From NCBI GenBank assembly GCA_031769625.1, contig JAUIMM010000519.1, positions 2,351,501-2,415,500 of the forward strand: a stretch of 64,000 nucleotides of DNA. The letters run 5' to 3'. A program made the translations under genes and the position numbers. The notes beneath the pieces were generated by a model. The model did not search any database, was not told the DNA's origin, and saw only the letters and a program-made list of their open reading frames with translations. The stretch comes from Taudactylus pleione (taxonomy: Eukaryota > Chordata > Amphibia > Anura > Myobatrachidae). Within the stretch, counting starts at the first letter, position 1, and every line of letters begins with the position of its first letter. Of this stretch, positions 46,783 through 58,720 are shown piece after piece.

Positions 46783-47700
46783 AAATACTTGAATCCTACA
46801 TAATAATAGAAATTCAGAGGTATTGGTTACATACATTTGCAAATATATGAATAAGCATCAGGCCAGCGTCAAGGCTCCTCTATACCAGTGTCCCTAACAT
46901 TATGGGGTTCACGTCTGAGGTAAAATAAAAGGCCCAGCCTGAGCAACTCCGGGGGCCCCACACCCAAATGCTCACCCCAAAATAATTGTTGCTACCTAAT
47001 AGTAGCACCCACTCTAGGTCATATAATTACAAATGATAACAGCACATGTATAAGCCGAGAGCTGACTCACCTAGGAGGTACCCCAGAAACCTCCAAATGG
47101 CACTATACAGACCAGCACATCCTCCCAATACTGGCTCCCTTCATGCCTCACAGAACTGCAAACAAAAAGTATGGTGGTCTCTCACATCAGCTTAATGACA
47201 TTGCACAGGTGCTTGTAAAGGCTGGGGTTTACACTGAACTACAGAAAAAAAGGGATTTTCCCTCCAGCACACTGCAGCAATATCAACAAAAATACTTGAA
47301 TCCTACATAATAATAGAAATTCAGAGGTATTGGTTACATACATTTGCAAATATATGAATAAGCGCCGGGCCAACGCCAAGGCTCCTCTATACTGGTGTTC
47401 CTTACATTATGGCGTTCACGTCCAAGGCGAAGGGAACCCCAAAAGAATTTAGCCAGGGACCATCCCCAGGGCATCACACAAAAAAGGGAAAAAAGGTGAT
47501 AGTGAAGTGTAAAGATAAATCAATAAGTGTTAATATAATGAGAAAGAGTTAAAATTACATAAATAATAGACAAACAATTATAAAGGTGATGAAAAAATAT
47601 CTATTTGAATTAAGTGGTGATGCCCTGAAAAAGGCCCAGCCAGAGCAACTCGGGGGGCCCCACGCCCAAATGCTTACCCCAAAATAATTGTTGCATCACC
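46783..47700 (+). repeat. Pair of diverged direct repeats, about 200 bp
   Basis: 46783-46990 (tacttgaatcctacataat to ataattgttgc) recurs at 47289-47440 and 47626-47695. The second copy has about 185 extra bases (47441-47625) between the two halves. Either the first copy lost this segment or the second gained it. Family unknown; the shared ggcccagcc...gcaactc...gggggccccac block is distinctive. Confidence 0.75.
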
Positions 47701-48168
47701 TTGCCATAAGGCAAAAGTGGTAACTACTGTAAGTGGCTCAGGGAACAAAACTTCTAAATTTTCGGTCCATGGCCAGGAAACTCCCCAGACCTTAATCCCA
47801 TTGAGAACTTGAGGTCAATCCTCAAGAGGCGGGTGGACAAATAAAAACCCACATATTCTGACAACTCCAAGCATTGATTAGGCAAGAATGGGCGGCCATC
47901 AGTCAGTATGTGGCCCAGAAGTTGATTGACAGCATGCCAGGGCGAGTTGCAGAGGTCTTGAAAAAGAAGGGTCAACACTGCAAAAATTGACTCTTTGCAT
48001 AAACTTAATGTGATTGTCAATAAAAGCCTTTGACACTTATGAAATGCTTGTAATTTTACTTCAATATACCATAGTAACCTCTGACTAAAAGGTCTAAAAA
48101 CACTGAAGCAGCAAACTTTGTGAAAACCAATACTTGTGTAATTCTCAAAATTTTTGGCCATGGCTGTA
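47700..48168 (+). pseudogene. Tc1-like transposase C-terminus and 3' inverted end
   Basis: 47769-47830 reads PWPGNSPDLNPIENLRSILK, the DD34E-type Tc1 motif containing the catalytic Glu (PIEN). A stop (RRVDK*) and a frameshift follow, then QEWAAISQYVAQKLIDSMPG and RVAEVLKKKGQHCKN with its stop at about 47990. After 160 bp of AT-rich DNA comes the 3' terminus aattctcaaaatttttggcc plus atggctgt near 48168. The N-terminal half of the transposase and the 5' end are absent. The copy is 5'-truncated and inactive; the C-terminal part of cut-and-paste Tc1 elements is otherwise well matched. Confidence 0.85.
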
Positions 48169-48535
48169 GTGTGTACCCAGCTTAAGAATTATTAGGCTCC
48201 TTAGACTGTCTGCATATTGCTGGAACATTAGTCACATAGCAGTTGGAGTTTTGCTCCACTTCAAAATGTTGCTTTGCCTCTGCTTAGGCTTTCAAAACTC
48301 CTGAACCATTACTTGTGCTCTCATCCTACTGTGGTTACTACACTATACCCATATTAGGTCGCTACTCCATAACATTCCCAGGTCATTACACCATTACCAG
48401 ATCACTACTCCATTCCCAGGTCGCTACAACATTCCCAGGTCACTACACCATTACCAGGTCACTACAACATTCCCAGGTCACTGCAACATTCCCAGGTCAT
48501 TACACCATTACCAGGTCACTAAACTATTTCCATGG

Positions 48536-49121
48536 CATTAAACCGCACATTCAGCACATCTCGCAGTCCTGCCGTTTTCACCTAAAAAATATCTCCAGGA
48601 TTAGACCCTTCCTCACCCAGGATGCCACTAAAACCCTCATCCACTCACTGGTCATATCCAGATTGGACTACTGTAACCTTCTCCTAGCTGGCCTCCCAGT
48701 CTCTCACCTCTCTCCACTACAATCTGTTCTCAATGCTGCTGCTCGGCTCATCTTCCTCTCCAGACGTTCTATATCTGCTTCCCCTCTCCTTCAAGCCCTA
48801 CACTGGCTCCCCTTCCCCTTCAGATGCCAATTCAAGGTTCTTACATTCACCTACAAAGCCCTCACCAAATCCTCTCCCGCATACATTTCTGACCTTCTCT
48901 CCCTTCACACTCCCACCCGCCCACTTCGCTCAACTAATGCATGCCGCCTCTCTTGCCAACTGATTACTTCCTCCCACTCCCGCATCCGAGATTTTGCCCG
49001 TGCTGCTCCCTACCTTTGGAATGCTCTCCCTCTCCCTATCAGACTCTCCACCTCTCTACAAATCTTCAAACGGGCTCTCAAGACCCACTACTTCATCAAG
49101 GCCTTCCAGCACTCCTCCTAA
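48536..49121 (+). pseudogene. L2 LINE reverse transcriptase C-terminal end
   Basis: About 195 residues, open to the natural stop at 49121. They include HISQSCRFHLKNISRIRPFL, LVISRLDYCNLLLAGLP, LNAAARLIFLSRR, ALHWLPFPFRCQFKVLTFTY and AAPYLWNALPLPIR. This is the well-conserved region after the RT thumb in L2-type LINE ORF2 proteins; RT catalytic motifs and the endonuclease are missing because of 5' truncation. The open frame extends upstream to 48315 only because the minisatellite is stop-free in that frame; those residues are not part of the protein. No frameshift within the fragment suggests a fairly young insertion. Confidence 0.85.
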
Positions 49122-49492
49122 CCCACCTCATGCTCTTTCCTTCCTATCTTCCCCTTCTGTGTCACGCCTGTCTGTCTGCCCCTCCCCTTAGAATGTAAGC
49201 TCTCATGAGCAGGGACCTCTTCCCTCATGTGCTTCTCTTTACATTTTCTTCTACTCTCTACTCCCCATTAGGGCACCTAACACGGGACCGCCAACTCCCG
49301 GCAGCTTATTGTGAGTGCTTTAATCACTATTTCAGCAATGTATATAAGTTGTGTCCCTGTCCTGCACTGTAATGTACTGTAAGTTACTTGTTTCTTGTTC
49401 ACTTATTAGTTCTATGTACTATGTAAGGCGCTGCGGAACACTTGTGGCGCCATATAAATAAAGGATAATAATAATAATAAAGGATAATAATT
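48536..49492 (+). mobile_element. 5'-truncated CR1/L2-type LINE
   Basis: A 3' fragment of a LINE begins abruptly inside the minisatellite at about 48536 and ends in a ggataataataataataa-type tail at about 49492. The tail region ggcgctgcggaacac...ggcgccatataaataaagg is the typical L2 3' end and is also present, inverted, at 57862-58155. The uninterrupted minisatellite paralogue at 49715-49745 (catggcaatactattccc) shows what the site looked like before insertion. Confidence 0.85.
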
Positions 49493-50015
49493 ACTATTCT
49501 CAGGTCACTACACTATTTCCAGGTCACTACAGCATTCCTACAGTAGGTCAATGTACTATTCCCAGGTAATTAAGCCATTCCCAGGTCACTAAACCATTCC
49601 CAGGTCATTACACCATTCCCTGGTTACAACACCATTCCCAGGTCATCACACTATTCCCAATCACTACAGCATTCCCAGGTCACTACAACATTCCCAGGTC
49701 ACTGCACCATTTCCAGGTCACTAATCTATTCCCATGGCAATACTATTCCCAGGTCACTACAATATTTCCAGGTCACTACAGCATTCCTAGGTCACTACAG
49801 CATTTCTACAGTAGGTCAATGTACTATTACAGGGTAATTACGCCATTCCCAGGTCACTGCAAAATTCCCAGGTCACTACACCATTCCGAGATCAATACAC
49901 TGTTCCTAGGTCACTACACCATCCCCAGATCAATACACTGTTCCCAGGTCACTACACCATTACACTATTGCCAATCATTACATAATTCTCAGGTCACTAC
50001 ACCATTCCCAGGAAT

Positions 50016-51169
50016 CACCAGTGCTCATGTTTCCAACAGCTCAGCACCAGCTCAGTGTTACCAGGCCCTTGCAGAGTGCACCTAATCTAAAAAGATAAAT
50101 AAACTGTCATATTTTCTGGAAAAACTTATTTAAATATGAATTCACAAAAACCTGGTTTGTTGATTTATATCTTAAAGCACCAGATGCTGAATGCAATGTG
50201 TTGTTTACTGCATTGTTTATACCTTTGGGTAATACAGGATAAGCTGTGGTGATTAAGACTCAACTTTCAGTCTTTAATTTATGTATATGTTACAGTTTAA
50301 ATGCAATAAAGAAAAACACCAGACTTTTATATTCCTTATTGATCTAAAATAGAACATTTGTATTTGAATGACATCAGTGGGAAAGTCACATTGTTATTTT
50401 TTATTTTATTCTATAATAATTGTTATTAAAGCGTTGTACAAACATTTGTCCAATAAACAGAACAATCGCAATAGTCATCATTGTTACAGAGAACATATTC
50501 TTGACGAAGAATTAAGAGGACATTAGCTGAACAATGTAATTTTTAAAATTGTACTGTATATTGTTGTTTCATGTTTGAAAAACTGCAATTATCCAGACAA
50601 TATTGAACAATACTTATAATAGTGACTCGGAAAAAAAGTAGGAAAAAAGAATAAAAATGAAAAAATTATGATTACTCTCTCCCAAACCCAAGAGGCACCC
50701 CAGCCCCCGTGCACCATTCATCCCATTAGATGGATTAAGCATAGGCAGGGCCAATTTCTATTGGGGGATCATTATCCAGGATACATATTAGATACCAAGG
50801 CATGTTTTTAATACAACCATGTCTTTGACGCTCATATCCAGAGACAGAGTAGATATATAGCTTTCCCACATGATGAAAATTTGTTCTACTTTAGATTCCT
50901 TATCTACTGCTACCTCAATCCAATCCATAAGGAAAAGATGAAATTATTTGGAAATAAATAATAAGAATGATGGAGAAGATGATGCTATCTACTCATGTAA
51001 AACAGTCTTTCGGCTGCTGCGCTAACTGCTTAAAGTAGACGTTTACCCTCCTTACTAAATCTCATATTAGCAGGGAGAAGACCAAATATTGCCCACTCTG
51101 CCGTGAAAGGAACATAATTAAGTATAGAGGCCTCTGCATAACTTTTAACTTGAAGCCAAAATTTCCTGG
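50016..51169. other. No gene recognised
   Basis: AT-rich DNA without repeats I recognise, apart from A/T runs around 50630-50680. It ends at the left target duplication of the hAT-like element. Confidence 0.4.
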
Positions 51170-51310
51170 CAAGTGGGCAGAGGCATCACTAGGGTTGGTG
51201 GCACCCGGTGCTGTAACTCTTGGTGTGTCCCCTCCCCCCTCACCCCTCCCCCCTCATCCTCCACCATAAAAAACAAATACAGGGGCAAATGCAGGATTTT
51301 CATGAGGCGG

Positions 51311-51311
<1 letters not shown>

Positions 51312-51345
<34 letters not shown>
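51312..51345. repeat. (CA)n microsatellite
   Basis: About 17 CA units inside the left part of the hAT-like element. Confidence 0.95.
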
Positions 51346-51347
<2 letters not shown>

Positions 51348-51559
51348 TATATACACAGAGGCAGTGCTAAAAGTGGTCCTAGAGATGTGGTGGAACTCAC
51401 TCCCCCCACAACGGTGCCCCCCCCGTCCTCGGTGCCCCGCTGCAGACTATATATACATTTTGCCCTTCCTCCCTCCCTTTTTGCAATAAAGTAACAGAAC
51501 ATGCCATACGAAGGGGCGTGGTCTCAAAAGAAAGGGTGCGTGGTCACAATAGTGTTCCC

Positions 51560-52065
51560 AATTCAAATTACGCCACACAGTAGCACAATCTTATTCACAT
51601 TACACCGCACATAGTGCCCCTGATTCACATTACACCACGTAGTAGTGTCCCTTATTCATGCTATGACACACAGTAGTGCCCCTTTTACACAATGCCCACA
51701 TTAAAGCCCCTTATACACAATGCCCACAGTAGTTCCCCTTATACATAATGCCGACAGTAGTGCCCCTTATACATAGTAGTGCCCCTAGTACACATAATGC
51801 CCACAGTAGTAGTTCCCCTTATACAATGCCCACAGCAATAGTGCCCCTTACACATAATGCCCACAGCAGTAGTGCCTTTTATGCAATGCCCACTGTAGTG
51901 GTGCTCCTTATGCAATGCCCCCATTAGTAGTGCCCCCAGTAGTAGTGCTCCCAGTAGTAATGCCCACATTATAGTGCCCCCATTAGTAGTGCCCCAGTGA
52001 TAATGCCACCATTAGTAGTGCCCCAGTAGTAATGACCCCACTAGTAGTGCCCCTTATGGGCACAT
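51560..52065. repeat. Irregular tandem array, unit about 30 bp
   Basis: Variants of cacagtagtgccccttatac(acaatgcc), degenerating into short agtagtgcccc repeats at the right. Inside the hAT-like element. Confidence 0.8.
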
Positions 52066-52437
52066 TGGGTAGCAACACTGGTGGGCAGCACACAGCATGG
52101 CAGACGGCAGTCATAATGGCAAGCTACCCACTGAGCAGCAGACACAGTGACTTTCAAAAAAACAGTACACAATGCCACAATCACTTAATGAGGCAGTGCA
52201 GCTGTGGCTACCTGTACTTACTCTTTCACAGTCTCAAACACATCAGGTGTCTGTCCACCCGAGCAAGGATGATTGGGTAAGCTGGGCACGCTTAGCCAAT
52301 AATATCCTATTACAACCAAAATTACTTTATTACAAATGTAACATACTTAAGGTCCATTCTACTACCTATGTTGATAAAATGCCAATTAGCAATAACCAGA
52401 ACCATAAGGTAATGACAGAGTGGGTGTAACTCGGGGG

Positions 52438-52890
52438 TGTACACATTTTGGTGTATGAAGGGCAGCGTGTTTCCGGGACATACATGTCAATGTATGGAAA
52501 GCATGATCTTTGGCAGTATTCCCGAGCACAGGGGCACACATGCATGTCAGTATATATGGATAGCAGTGGATTCCCTGGAATTTGTCAGTATATGGAGGGC
52601 ACACATGAAGTATATGGAGGGCAGCATGTTCCTGGGCACACATTAGTGTATGTTAGGACATGTGTTCCCATGCACACATGAAGTGTGTTGGGGGCAGCAT
52701 GTTCCTAGGCACAATTCAGTGTATGAGGCACCATGTTCTTTGGGCACATCTGTCAGTATATTTGGGGCAGCATGTTACCGGGCACATGCCAGTATATGGA
52801 GGCCAATGTGTGACTGGGACACACGTCAGTATATGAGGCAGGCTGTTCCCAGGGCACACATGTCAGTGTATGGTGGGCAGTGTGTTCCCC
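52438..52890. repeat. Irregular tandem array, unit about 37 bp
   Basis: Variants of gcagcatgttcctgggcaca followed by catgtcagtatatggagg, about ten or eleven copies. Inside the hAT-like element and unlike the array before it. Confidence 0.75.
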
Positions 52891-53689
52891 CGGTGCAAGT
52901 AGCAGACAATGTAGGAGATAATGAGTGTGTGTGCAGTGATAGATCTGCGGCCGCTTCTCCCGAGTGACCCGAAATAGCTCCAGCTCCTTCCGGTAACCTC
53001 ACCCAAGTCAAGTGTGGCACAGAGTGGGACTCTCATATTAGTTGCACCATGTAGCTCTCAGAGTGACAGGCAGCCACATGTTCACAGCTGCCAGCTTCGA
53101 GGCCAGGGAAGGTGGGCAGATTGAGGCGGAACTGGTTCCGGACCGCTTTAACCCCTGACACACGCATATAAATATACACACATACATACACACATTCATG
53201 TCACACATACCATACACATACACACACGCACACACACCAGAGTTGCCTACCCTCCTGATTTTCGCGGGAGTCTCCCGAATAAAGGTGGGAGTTCCCGCAA
53301 CCCCGTAAAGTAAGTTGAATCCCCCGCATTCCCTCTGCCCTGTCTAAAAATCCGGACTGCGCATGCGCGAGTCCGGAGGTAAAGGGGGCGGGGCCCGAGC
53401 TTAAGACGCAGGGGCGCACTCACCGGGTGCAGGGAGGCAGGAGTGTGGCTGCTGTGAGGTCTCCAGGGCACGCCTTCCCCTGCTCACAGACTGCTGCTGG
53501 GAGAGACTGATGCTCCCAGCATTCCCTGGCCAGCCTGTGATGACAGAGGGGGGAGGAGCCTTCGCCGGAGGACACTGAAAACAGAGACAGAGGAGCTGCC
53601 TGAGACTGTGAGTGTTAGAGCTCACTGCAGCTCCTGCCACATGTATAACTAATGTCAGTGCCGTGGGGGAGGGAGGGAGATCTATTACT

Positions 53690-53965
53690 GTGTAATTGTA
53701 TGTGATGTATGTGTAGTAATGTGATGTACAGTATGTGTGGGTGTAGTAATGTGATGTATGTGTGTGTAGTAATGTGATGTATGTGTAGTAATGTGATGTG
53801 TGTGTAGTGATGTGATGTATGTGTGTGTAGTAATAGTAATGTGATGTATGTGTAGTAATGTGATGTGTGTGTGTGTGTGTAGTGATGTGTGTGTGTGTGT
53901 AGTAATGTGATGTATGTGTGTGTGTGTGTAGTAATGTGATGTGTGTGTGTGTGTGGGGAGGTGAA
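53690..53965. repeat. GT-rich minisatellite
   Basis: Units based on gtagtaatgtgatgtatgtgtg, with variable GT runs. A further (GT)n tract is at 54654-54676. Confidence 0.9.
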
Positions 53966-54068
53966 ATCTTCATATGATGTGTGTGACTGACTGGGTGTCT
54001 GTGTGTGAGAGACTGTGTGTGTGTGAATCTATTCATGGGATGTGCTGAGACTGTCTGTGTGTGACTGT

Positions 54069-54629
54069 GGGGCCCATTTATTAATGATCGCATTTTGCAA
54101 TGCGATCAGGGCATGCAGTACCGCCCCTGATCGCATTGCAAAATGCGATCCTATCTGCCAGATGTATTATCCGGGGCATGCAGGGAGACGGGCTCCGAAA
54201 AGAGCCCGTCCCTGCGATGTCTCCGGAGGGCAGTCGGGGCTTCTGCACATGCGCAGTCCCGCGGACTGCACATGAGCGGCGCCGATTGCCGGCGGAGGGA
54301 TCTGGCAGATCCCTCCGCCGGCTGATATGCGGTAAGTGCCCATAGGAAACAGCGGCTAACGCTATCTTTAGATAGCGTTAGCTGCTGGGGCCAATATCGG
54401 GAATGCTTCGCATTCCTGATATTGATACATTTGGCAGCATCACATCCCCCATAGAAACTTATGGGGGAGGCGGCTGCCGGCGGCAATGGAGGGATCGCAG
54501 CAGGTATCTCCGATACCTGCTGCGGTCCCTCCTTCATACATTCGGGGGATACTAAGTATTTGAGGTAAACCCCCGAAAACAGGTGTTTTCGGGGAATTTA
54601 CCTCAAATGCACTTTGATAAATGGGCCCC
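54069..54629. mobile_element. MITE with TGT target duplication, nested in the hAT-like element
   Basis: ggggcccatttatta at the left, tgataaatgggcccc at the right, and tgt on both sides (54066-54068, 54630-54632). The interior is a series of hairpins, such as gatcgcattttgcaatgcgatc and agcccgt...acgggct. It inserted into the GT-rich part of the larger element, so it is younger than that element. Confidence 0.8.
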
Positions 54630-55589
54630 TGTGTATGAATCTATTCATAGGGTGTGTGTGTGTGTGTGTGTGTGTGAATCTATTCATATAAATGAATGTG
54701 TGCGTCTGGGGGGGAATCTATTAATGTCAATATGGCAGGGTAGAGATGTATTAATGTCAGTGGGGGAGCTAGGGCGTCAGCTTATAGGAATATATACGCC
54801 CATAGGTGGAGTTAGACACGCCCTTTGGGTGGAGCAGACCACGCCCCCACAACGGCGCGTCGCATTCTGCAGCCATCTACAATCTCCCTCAAAGTCATTT
54901 TCAAAAGAAGGCAAGTATGACACACACATACTGTAACACACATTCTGTATGTCACATATATATTAAAAACAAACTTACCTTGCAGCAGATCTGATGGGGA
55001 CAGGACCTGGCAGGCTGGCACCACCATGTAATTAGGCCCCTCTCCCTCATGGCAAAATGCTGCGATTTGGGGGTCAATCTGGAGGGGGTGGGGCCAAATT
55101 ACGTGATTCTAAAGGAATTGTGTCATATCGGCTCCACCTCCTCCATATTGACCTGCGAATCACGGCAATTTGCCGAGAGGGGGGCAGGGCTTGAGAACAC
55201 GATGCTGCCCTGCAGTGCACTCTAGTCTGGCTGCAGAGGGGGCTTTGCGGGAATGAGTGTGCTGATGTTGGTGTCACCCCCTTGGAGGGTGACACCCAGT
55301 GCGGCCTGCACCCTACTAGTGACGCCACTGATAGTGGGCATGACCAAAAACAATTATATAAGTCTGCATAACCCTCCCCGCATCTATAACAGGAATGAGA
55401 TATTGAACACCCCATAAGAAAACTTCTGTGCGGAGACAAATATGCCCTATGAAAAATATTTAGAAACATTTCCGTATACATAGATGACGTGAGGGCTTTA
55501 CGTGAAGTATTAAGAGCAGCAAGGAGGTCTTCTACAGGGTATGTGGGAAATTTGAATAGCCATTGTGATAATCCCCCAGTAGAGACATT

Positions 55590-56180
55590 GGGGGCGATTC
55601 AGACCCGGACGCTAAGCCACGATCGCTCGCATCCAAAGGGGCCGGGTATGCAAATTCCGTGATCGCACTGTCTGGTGTTAGGACGCCCTCTATGTCTTAG
55701 AGAGCGACGGCAGAGTGAGCGCACGCCGGTATGAAGATGCCCACTTTCTTAGCACACGTCATCTCCAGGAAGTGTATGATTAATCAGAACCATCGAGAGC
55801 CATCGGAGCTGCACGCAGCTCTTGAGGTAGACCCTACCCCACCGCAAGCACTGCGATCACTGCAGGCTTAAATACAACCAGGTGACGTGTACAATGACGC
55901 TTCCATGCTAATTATGCACACCCATAAAACTCAATTTTGTCGCCAAGATACGCCTGCGTTTGCAGCACCACTCCCCCGTTCACAAGCACCTTACCCTGTT
56001 ACCACCCACAAACGGCACTATCTGTCACTCAAAGTAGCGTCCAATCTGTGTACTATGAGCGCACAATTCCCGAGCGCAGTAATGATTTGCGCATGCGCAT
56101 ATTGACGCATATGCATGCGCAGACGGGCGACTATTGGCCATAGCATGAGTTCGTGGCTTATCGTCCGGGTCTGAATGTTA
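55590..56180. mobile_element. Harbinger-like MITE, right end decayed
   Basis: Left end gggggcgattcagacccggacgc. The right end gtccgggtctgaat lacks the terminal G/C run. The interior carries gcgcatgcgcat and caccacccacaaacggc, words shared with the members at 33236 and 60632. Confidence 0.6.
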
Positions 56181-56620
56181 TTTATTTTGTCATAGCAGTG
56201 GTTACCATTAGCCCAGCAAGCCTTCACCCGCATCCTTCACTTCTATGTTTCAGTGCTGACTTCTTGTCTGCTTTATATCATAAAATAGAAAATAAGACTG
56301 AATGGGCGTCGTATGACCCATCTGCACAAGCCATGGATCTTACGCAGTGCCTTTATAGTCTATCAGAGGTGGAGATGGAGGGCGGTGTAGTTTATTCTCC
56401 AGCACGTGGTCTCCCTATTCCTCTGTGGGCTCTGGAATAAACATAAGCAATTTTAATTATTTAATTAGTGTCAGGTTACCAAATTTGTTTGGGTGAGTGG
56501 GAGGCTCGTGGAAAGGTTTAAATGGCGTGTGGGTGGCTATTATTTGGATGTGTGTTGTATGGTTGTCAAGGTCATTTTGGTGTTGGACAATCTCAAGTGA
56601 GTGTTTCTTATTATCTAGTT

Positions 56621-56804
56621 CAGTGGTTCTCAAGTCCAATTGGCTGCAGTTGCATTCCCATGCCACTGCGCCAGTTAAGTGGCTAAAAGATTCACAGGTG
56701 GAATTAATTATGGTTGTCAAGGTCAATCCTTTGAGATTTTCTGAGTAGTCCTGGAATATATACACTGTAAGGGTTCCCTGAGAACTGAAGTTGGGAAACA
56801 CTGG
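56621..56804. mobile_element. hAT-like MITE
   Basis: cagtggttctcaagtcc at the left; the reversed right end reads cagtgtttcccaacttc. tatctag lies at both edges (56612-56618 and 56806-56812), suggesting a target duplication. The interior agattcacaggtgga is shared with 28250-28440. Confidence 0.65.
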
Positions 56805-57861
56805 TATCTAGGAGATACTGGAAACAACCAGGGAAAAAACTGATCAGATTAGCGAACGCGTTACATCAAACACATCGCAGACAGGATCTCCGATAGGAGC
56901 CTCTGTCACTGCATGTGTTTAATGTTAAATCCTTAAATTCTGAATGCTGTGATAAGAAATTATAATTATCAGCACCAAGTCCAGATACTTAGTACATTTG
57001 CCCCTTAATCACTTTATTAATTAATGTTCCATAAACTTCTTAGAATAACAATCCCCAAATCCCCATATCATATTCTAATCCAATAGCTCGGCCATCATTC
57101 AGTCTACTATGGCCACTGACAGCCCTTACCCTTATTTATAGACTAGCGTTGCTCAGCCTTACTGATATAACATTACAAGTACTATAGCACGAACAGTCTA
57201 CTGTCCTGCACCATCCAAATCCTTTTGTATTTATTATTTCACTAAGGGGCATAATTTCACTAAGGGGCATAATTTCACTAAGGGGCATAATTTGCTCCCA
57301 TGAAATATTATCACTCTGCATTTATTAGAAGAAAGGAATTTAGTGAGTCCAAATAGAACCTGGCTGGTCGATGGGGTAGGGGGAGATATGAATTCTAGTG
57401 GGTTTCCTGATGTTGCAATTGCTTATTATAATGCCCATGGTGGGTCTCTCTTTGGCCCTGGGTTCTCCTTTGTGGAGGGGTATGTTCTTAGATGATTTTT
57501 GCCAGAATTTCCTTTGATGTTTGGCTTATCATAAAATATATTTTCAGAGACACTTTGGTGCGCTTTAATACTAGCCCTGTGCAATTAGATCCTATCAAAA
57601 CTCAGGATCAAATACTCCTTTGGTTGCAAACACTGAGCAAATGGTATATAATAATAATCAACTGGATACGCAGTCATGTCTATTAACTCATAAAACATAC
57701 TAGTCTGGACTCTAAGTAACCCTGCTGTGGTTATGTCTCTGGGCATTTGACAAACCAAAGTGCAAAGTGTGTGGCTCATTGTAAAGTATACTGGAATTAT
57801 AATTTCAGGCTCATATTTTCTTATACTATAATACATTACTACTGTAGTAATTATTATTTTC
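56805..57861. other. No gene; short triple repeat
   Basis: Three exact copies of a 19-bp unit (tttcactaaggggcataat) at 57236-57292. Otherwise AT-rich unique-looking DNA. Confidence 0.5.
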
Positions 57862-58155
57862 CTTTGTTCATATGGTGCCACAAGGGGTCCGCAGCGCCTT
57901 ACAGAGTCCGTAAACAGAAACAGTATGAACAGAACAAGAAGAAGTGACTTACATTACAAAACATAGCAGAACATGGACAAGATTAATAAACATTTCTGCA
58001 GCAGCAGTCATAATATCCAAATAAGCAGGTGGCCAAACCCAAGGTTTCGTGCTGTTGCCAGCAGTGGGGCGGTTGATGACGGTATAAGCGTGGGAAGGAA
58101 GAGCACATGAAGGACAAGGGCCCTGCTCATGAGAGCTTACAATCTAAAGGATCAC
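57862..58155 (-). mobile_element. L2-type LINE 3' end
   Basis: The reverse complement reads agattgtaagctctcatgag, then aaggcgctgcggacc...ttgtggcaccatatgaac, matching the 3' untranslated end of the LINE at 48536-49492. Only the non-coding 3' end is present. Confidence 0.75.
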
Positions 58156-58369
58156 ATCCTATTACAGCCCAGGTTTGCCATTTCAGTCGCACATTGAGAT
58201 AAGTTTGGTCTGCGTATGACTCTGCACTCTCTTAATTGTGTACTCTGGAGCATGTATGATGCGTGCCTCCAGTGGGCTTGTGTTCAGCTCGGCATCAGCA
58301 CCTACTTGTGCAGAAGGGAATTGGTATGTAATGCCGGCGACTGTTTAGCTGACGGATCAAATACAGACA

Positions 58370-58720
58370 GCGGCAGCCCGGCGAGTCGGAATCCCGACAG
58401 CGGAAGGTAAGTACCCCTCCCAGGGGGGTGCCTAACCCTAATCCCCCCTAGTGGTGACTAAGCATAATCCCCCCTTCCCCTATCCTAACCCTCCCAGGGG
58501 GTGCCTAACCGTAAGTCCCTCCGGGGGTTTCTAAACCTAACTGCGGCTAGATACTAAGACACCTGGCATACCTTCATTCGGTATGCCGGGTGTCGGGATT
58601 CCGTAGTGGGGTTAATGATGATAGGCATTGGGATTTCTACGCCTATCTTTAGTCCCATGTTGGGATATAAGTGTCGGGATATCGGCGGACGGGATAGTGT
58701 CCACCGGTAACCGGACTGCA
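58370..58720. repeat. Dispersed repeat with inverted cggaatcccgac words
   Basis: gagtcggaatcccgacagcgg near 58384 is matched by inverse gtcgggattccg near 58590. Between them are gggtgcctaaccctaatcc repeats. Probably a non-autonomous transposon; relation to 40330-40690 is likely but ends are not defined. Confidence 0.5.

Larger units (their letters stand above)
48370..50015 (+). repeat. 19-bp minisatellite interrupted by a LINE
   Basis: Units of attcccaggtcactacaac (variants caccattacc, cattacacc) at 48370-48535 and 49493-50015. The right part contains two related blocks that share gcatttctacagtaggtcaatgtac-type words (49525 and 49800), so it has a larger duplicated structure. Confidence 0.85.
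51178..55330. mobile_element. Non-autonomous hAT-like element, 4.15 kb
   Basis: Left end cagaggcatcactagggttggtg. Reversing the right end gives cagtggcgtcactagtagggtg. Flanks caagtggg (51170-51177) and atagtggg (55331-55338) match in 6 of 8 positions, compatible with a decayed 8-bp hAT target duplication. The inside is non-coding: tandem arrays of about 30 bp (51560-52065) and about 37 bp (52438-52890), GT-rich arrays, and a nested MITE (54069-54629). No transposase motif is found, so it depends on another element or is a composite grown by internal repeats. Confidence 0.65.

Noticed and set aside
48315..48535. Start of the 268-codon frame as part of a LINE protein
   Set aside because: These codons are minisatellite units; the LINE homology begins near 48536.
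51145..51502. Cys/Val-rich frames across the CA repeat
   Set aside because: Translation of a dinucleotide repeat.
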